A DNA stretch of 6,208 bases from Methylophilaceae bacterium (GTDB lineage Bacteria > Pseudomonadota > Gammaproteobacteria > Burkholderiales > Methylophilaceae). The stretch spans positions 1 to 6,208 of the forward strand of contig JADGRN010000091.1 in assembly GCA_017880825.1 (NCBI GenBank). Direction: 5' to 3'. Position 1 is the stretch's first letter; each line of letters opens with the position of its first letter. A program made the position numbers and the translations under genes. Below, piece by piece: positions 4,723-6,208 of this stretch. The notes under the pieces were generated by a model. That model saw nothing but the letters and a program-made list of their open reading frames with translations, was not told the DNA's origin and did not search any database.

Positions 4723-6204
4723 ATGTCATCGAAAATATCAGATCGTTGCCTCATTGCAATGCTGGCAGCGCTTATGCTGCCGACAGCGGTCTATGCGGAT
4801 GACATAGACGCGGAAGCCCGCATACGTGAGTTGGAAAAACAAATGCAGGCGATGAGCCAGGAACTGATCGCAGTGCAGCAGCAGCTAGCGCAGTCCAAAG
4901 AAGCCAAACTGGAGGAAAAGGGCAAAAGCCAAGGTGCTCCGGTTTATGCGGCTTTCAAGGACGGCATCACGTTCGAGGATGGCAGCGGAAACTGGAAGCT
5001 CGCTATTAACGGCCGTGTGCAGGCGGACTATCGTAATTTTTCACCCGATGTCGATGCCGCCGATACCTTCAGCCTTCGCCGTGCACGGCTGGGAGGCACG
5101 CTGACCTTTTACAAGGATTACCTGGCGCGCGTGGAAGGCGAATATTCAGGCGGCAGCACAACGCTGACCTACGGTTATATTGATGTCAACAAATTCAAGG
5201 CCGCCAAGTTCCGGCTCGGCCAGTTCAAGCCGTATTACGGGCTGGAGCGGGCTATGAGTACCAATTTCACGGATTTCCAGGAACGCTCAATGGCCGATGC
5301 CCTGCTCGGCAGCACTTATGACCGCGGCGTGATGGTGTTTGGCACGCCGTTGCCCGGTTTCAATTATAGCGTCGCCTATGTCAATGGCAGTGGTACGGTC
5401 GATGAGAACAACGCCAAGAGCGATGGCAAGGATCTGACCGTGCGCGCCACGCTCAACGTGGCCGAATTGCAGAATTGGAAAGAAGCAGTCGTTCACTTCG
5501 GCGGCTTCTATGCCGATGGCAACGAGGGCTCGCGTCGCCTGGCGAACTTTGTTCCAACCGGACTGACGGAAGCGCGCGGCGCGCAGTTCTTCAATACCAC
5601 CTGTGGCGCTGCAGCCTGCGGTGCGATCACTGCCAATGCGTTCAAGGACAATATCTCGCGTTCGCGTGCGGGTTATGAAACTGCGCTGGCCTATGGCCCG
5701 ATCAAACTGCAGGGCGAATACATCAACACCCGTTTCGAGGGGCCGGGGTATAACCGCGACATTGATGCCTGGTATGCCAGCGCCATGTGGAACGTCACTG
5801 GCGAAAGTTTCGCCAGTATGTACAAGGAAGGCGTATTCGGCCGCCTAAAGCCCAAGCATGATTACAAAAGTGGGGTAGATGGCTGGGGCGCCTTGCAGGT
5901 TGGCGTACGCTATAGCAAATTCGATGCCTCCGATTTCAAGAAGTCGCCTCTGAACGCTGCAGGCACCGGTGTATTACTTAATACTGTGCCTATTCCTACA
6001 ACAGCAGATGGTTTGCTGGTGGCGACCAACAAGGCCGATGCCTGGACGCTGGGGGCGAACTGGATACTGCAGCCCAATTTCCGCCTGGTGGCGAATTGGG
6101 TGCATACCAGTTACGAAACGCCTATCACAGTAAGAGTCAACGGCAAGGATATGATGATAGATGATGAAAATGCGCTAACCATGCGCGCGCAATTTGATTT
6201 CTAA
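4723..6204 (+). CDS. OprO/OprP-type outer-membrane porin, candidate oxyanion (molybdate?) channel
   Basis: This 493-aa protein is a beta-barrel porin of the phosphate-selective porin O/P family. Residues 1-25 form a signal peptide with hydrophobic core LIAMLAALMLP and cleavage after AVYA, leaving DDID. Residues 29-62 are heptad-like and charged (RELEKQMQAMSQELIAVQQQ), a probable periplasmic coiled coil that may trimerise the N-terminus, as in related porins. The barrel starts about residue 90 (WKLAINGRVQADY) with the family-typical SLRRARLGGTL (117-127), FRLGQFKPYYGLERAMS (163-179) and FQERSM (185-190), and ends with alternating strands and a terminal Phe (RAQFDF), the usual C-terminal outer-membrane assembly signal. 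A pair of cysteines (294, 299) lies in a probable extracellular loop. Its substrate cannot be read from sequence: family members take phosphate or pyrophosphate, but the ModE-like gene and operator upstream suggest molybdate or a related oxyanion. It lies 182 bp after the modE-like gene with its own likely promoter. The window ends 4 bp after the stop. Confidence 0.93.
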   Translation: MSSKISDRCLIAMLAALMLPTAVYADDIDAEARIRELEKQMQAMSQELIAVQQQLAQSKEAKLEEKGKSQGAPVYAAFKDGITFEDGSGNWKLAINGRVQADYRNFSPDVDAADTFSLRRARLGGTLTFYKDYLARVEGEYSGGSTTLTYGYIDVNKFKAAKFRLGQFKPYYGLERAMSTNFTDFQERSMADALLGSTYDRGVMVFGTPLPGFNYSVAYVNGSGTVDENNAKSDGKDLTVRATLNVAELQNWKEAVVHFGGFYADGNEGSRRLANFVPTGLTEARGAQFFNTTCGAAACGAITANAFKDNISRSRAGYETALAYGPIKLQGEYINTRFEGPGYNRDIDAWYASAMWNVTGESFASMYKEGVFGRLKPKHDYKSGVDGWGALQVGVRYSKFDASDFKKSPLNAAGTGVLLNTVPIPTTADGLLVATNKADAWTLGANWILQPNFRLVANWVHTSYETPITVRVNGKDMMIDDENALTMRAQFDF

Positions 6205-6208
6205 AAAA

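Noticed and set aside
4578..4802. Small plus-strand frame of 74 codons starting with TTG in the porin upstream region
   Set aside because: It starts at the predicted promoter -35, lacks a ribosome site, and runs out of frame into the porin signal peptide; it looks accidental.
1..6208. Mobile elements, CRISPR arrays, tRNA genes or broken genes
   Set aside because: No long direct or terminal repeats, no transposase-like frames, no tRNA-like folds and no frameshifted coding were seen; all seven genes are intact apart from moeA, which is cut only by the window edge.

Overview
The window looks like chromosomal DNA from a Gram-negative proteobacterium. A betaproteobacterium is most likely, perhaps Nitrosomonadales-like, given the protein styles of MoeA, FdhD and the OprP-type porin and a moderate G+C content. 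Lineage below class level is a guess. There are no mobile elements, CRISPR repeats, tRNA or rRNA genes, and the window is almost entirely coding.

The left two thirds (1-4041, minus strand) is one compact operon for molybdenum cofactor, read moaA > fdhD > mobA > mobB > moeA. Spacings are +16 nt, -4 bp, -22 bp and +7 nt, and moeA runs off the left edge. MoaA starts pterin synthesis from GTP. MoeA inserts molybdate. MobA, with the accessory GTPase MobB, attaches GMP to make bis-MGD. FdhD delivers sulfur to the cofactor for formate dehydrogenase-type enzymes. The set therefore serves a DMSO-reductase-family (bis-MGD) enzyme, such as a formate dehydrogenase, encoded elsewhere.

A 142-bp divergent intergenic region (4042-4183) separates this operon from a plus-strand pair. 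The first gene is a short ModE-type regulator of 118 aa that has only the winged-helix DNA-binding domain. After a 182-bp gap comes a 493-aa OprO/OprP-type outer-membrane porin that ends just inside the right edge.

The most interesting part is the gap in front of the porin (4541-4722). It holds a plausible sigma-70 promoter with a 7-bp-arm palindrome lying almost exactly in its -35/-10 spacer. Next comes a near-palindromic sequence closely resembling the ModE operator of E. coli modA. After that is a 13-bp GC-rich leader hairpin whose 3' arm could instead pair with the porin Shine-Dalgarno region. A weaker ModE-like site lies in the moaA leader. Together these suggest that one molybdenum regulon links cofactor synthesis, its regulator and an outer-membrane porin that may import molybdate or another oxyanion. 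The individual gene calls are secure; the regulatory links and the porin substrate are inference.
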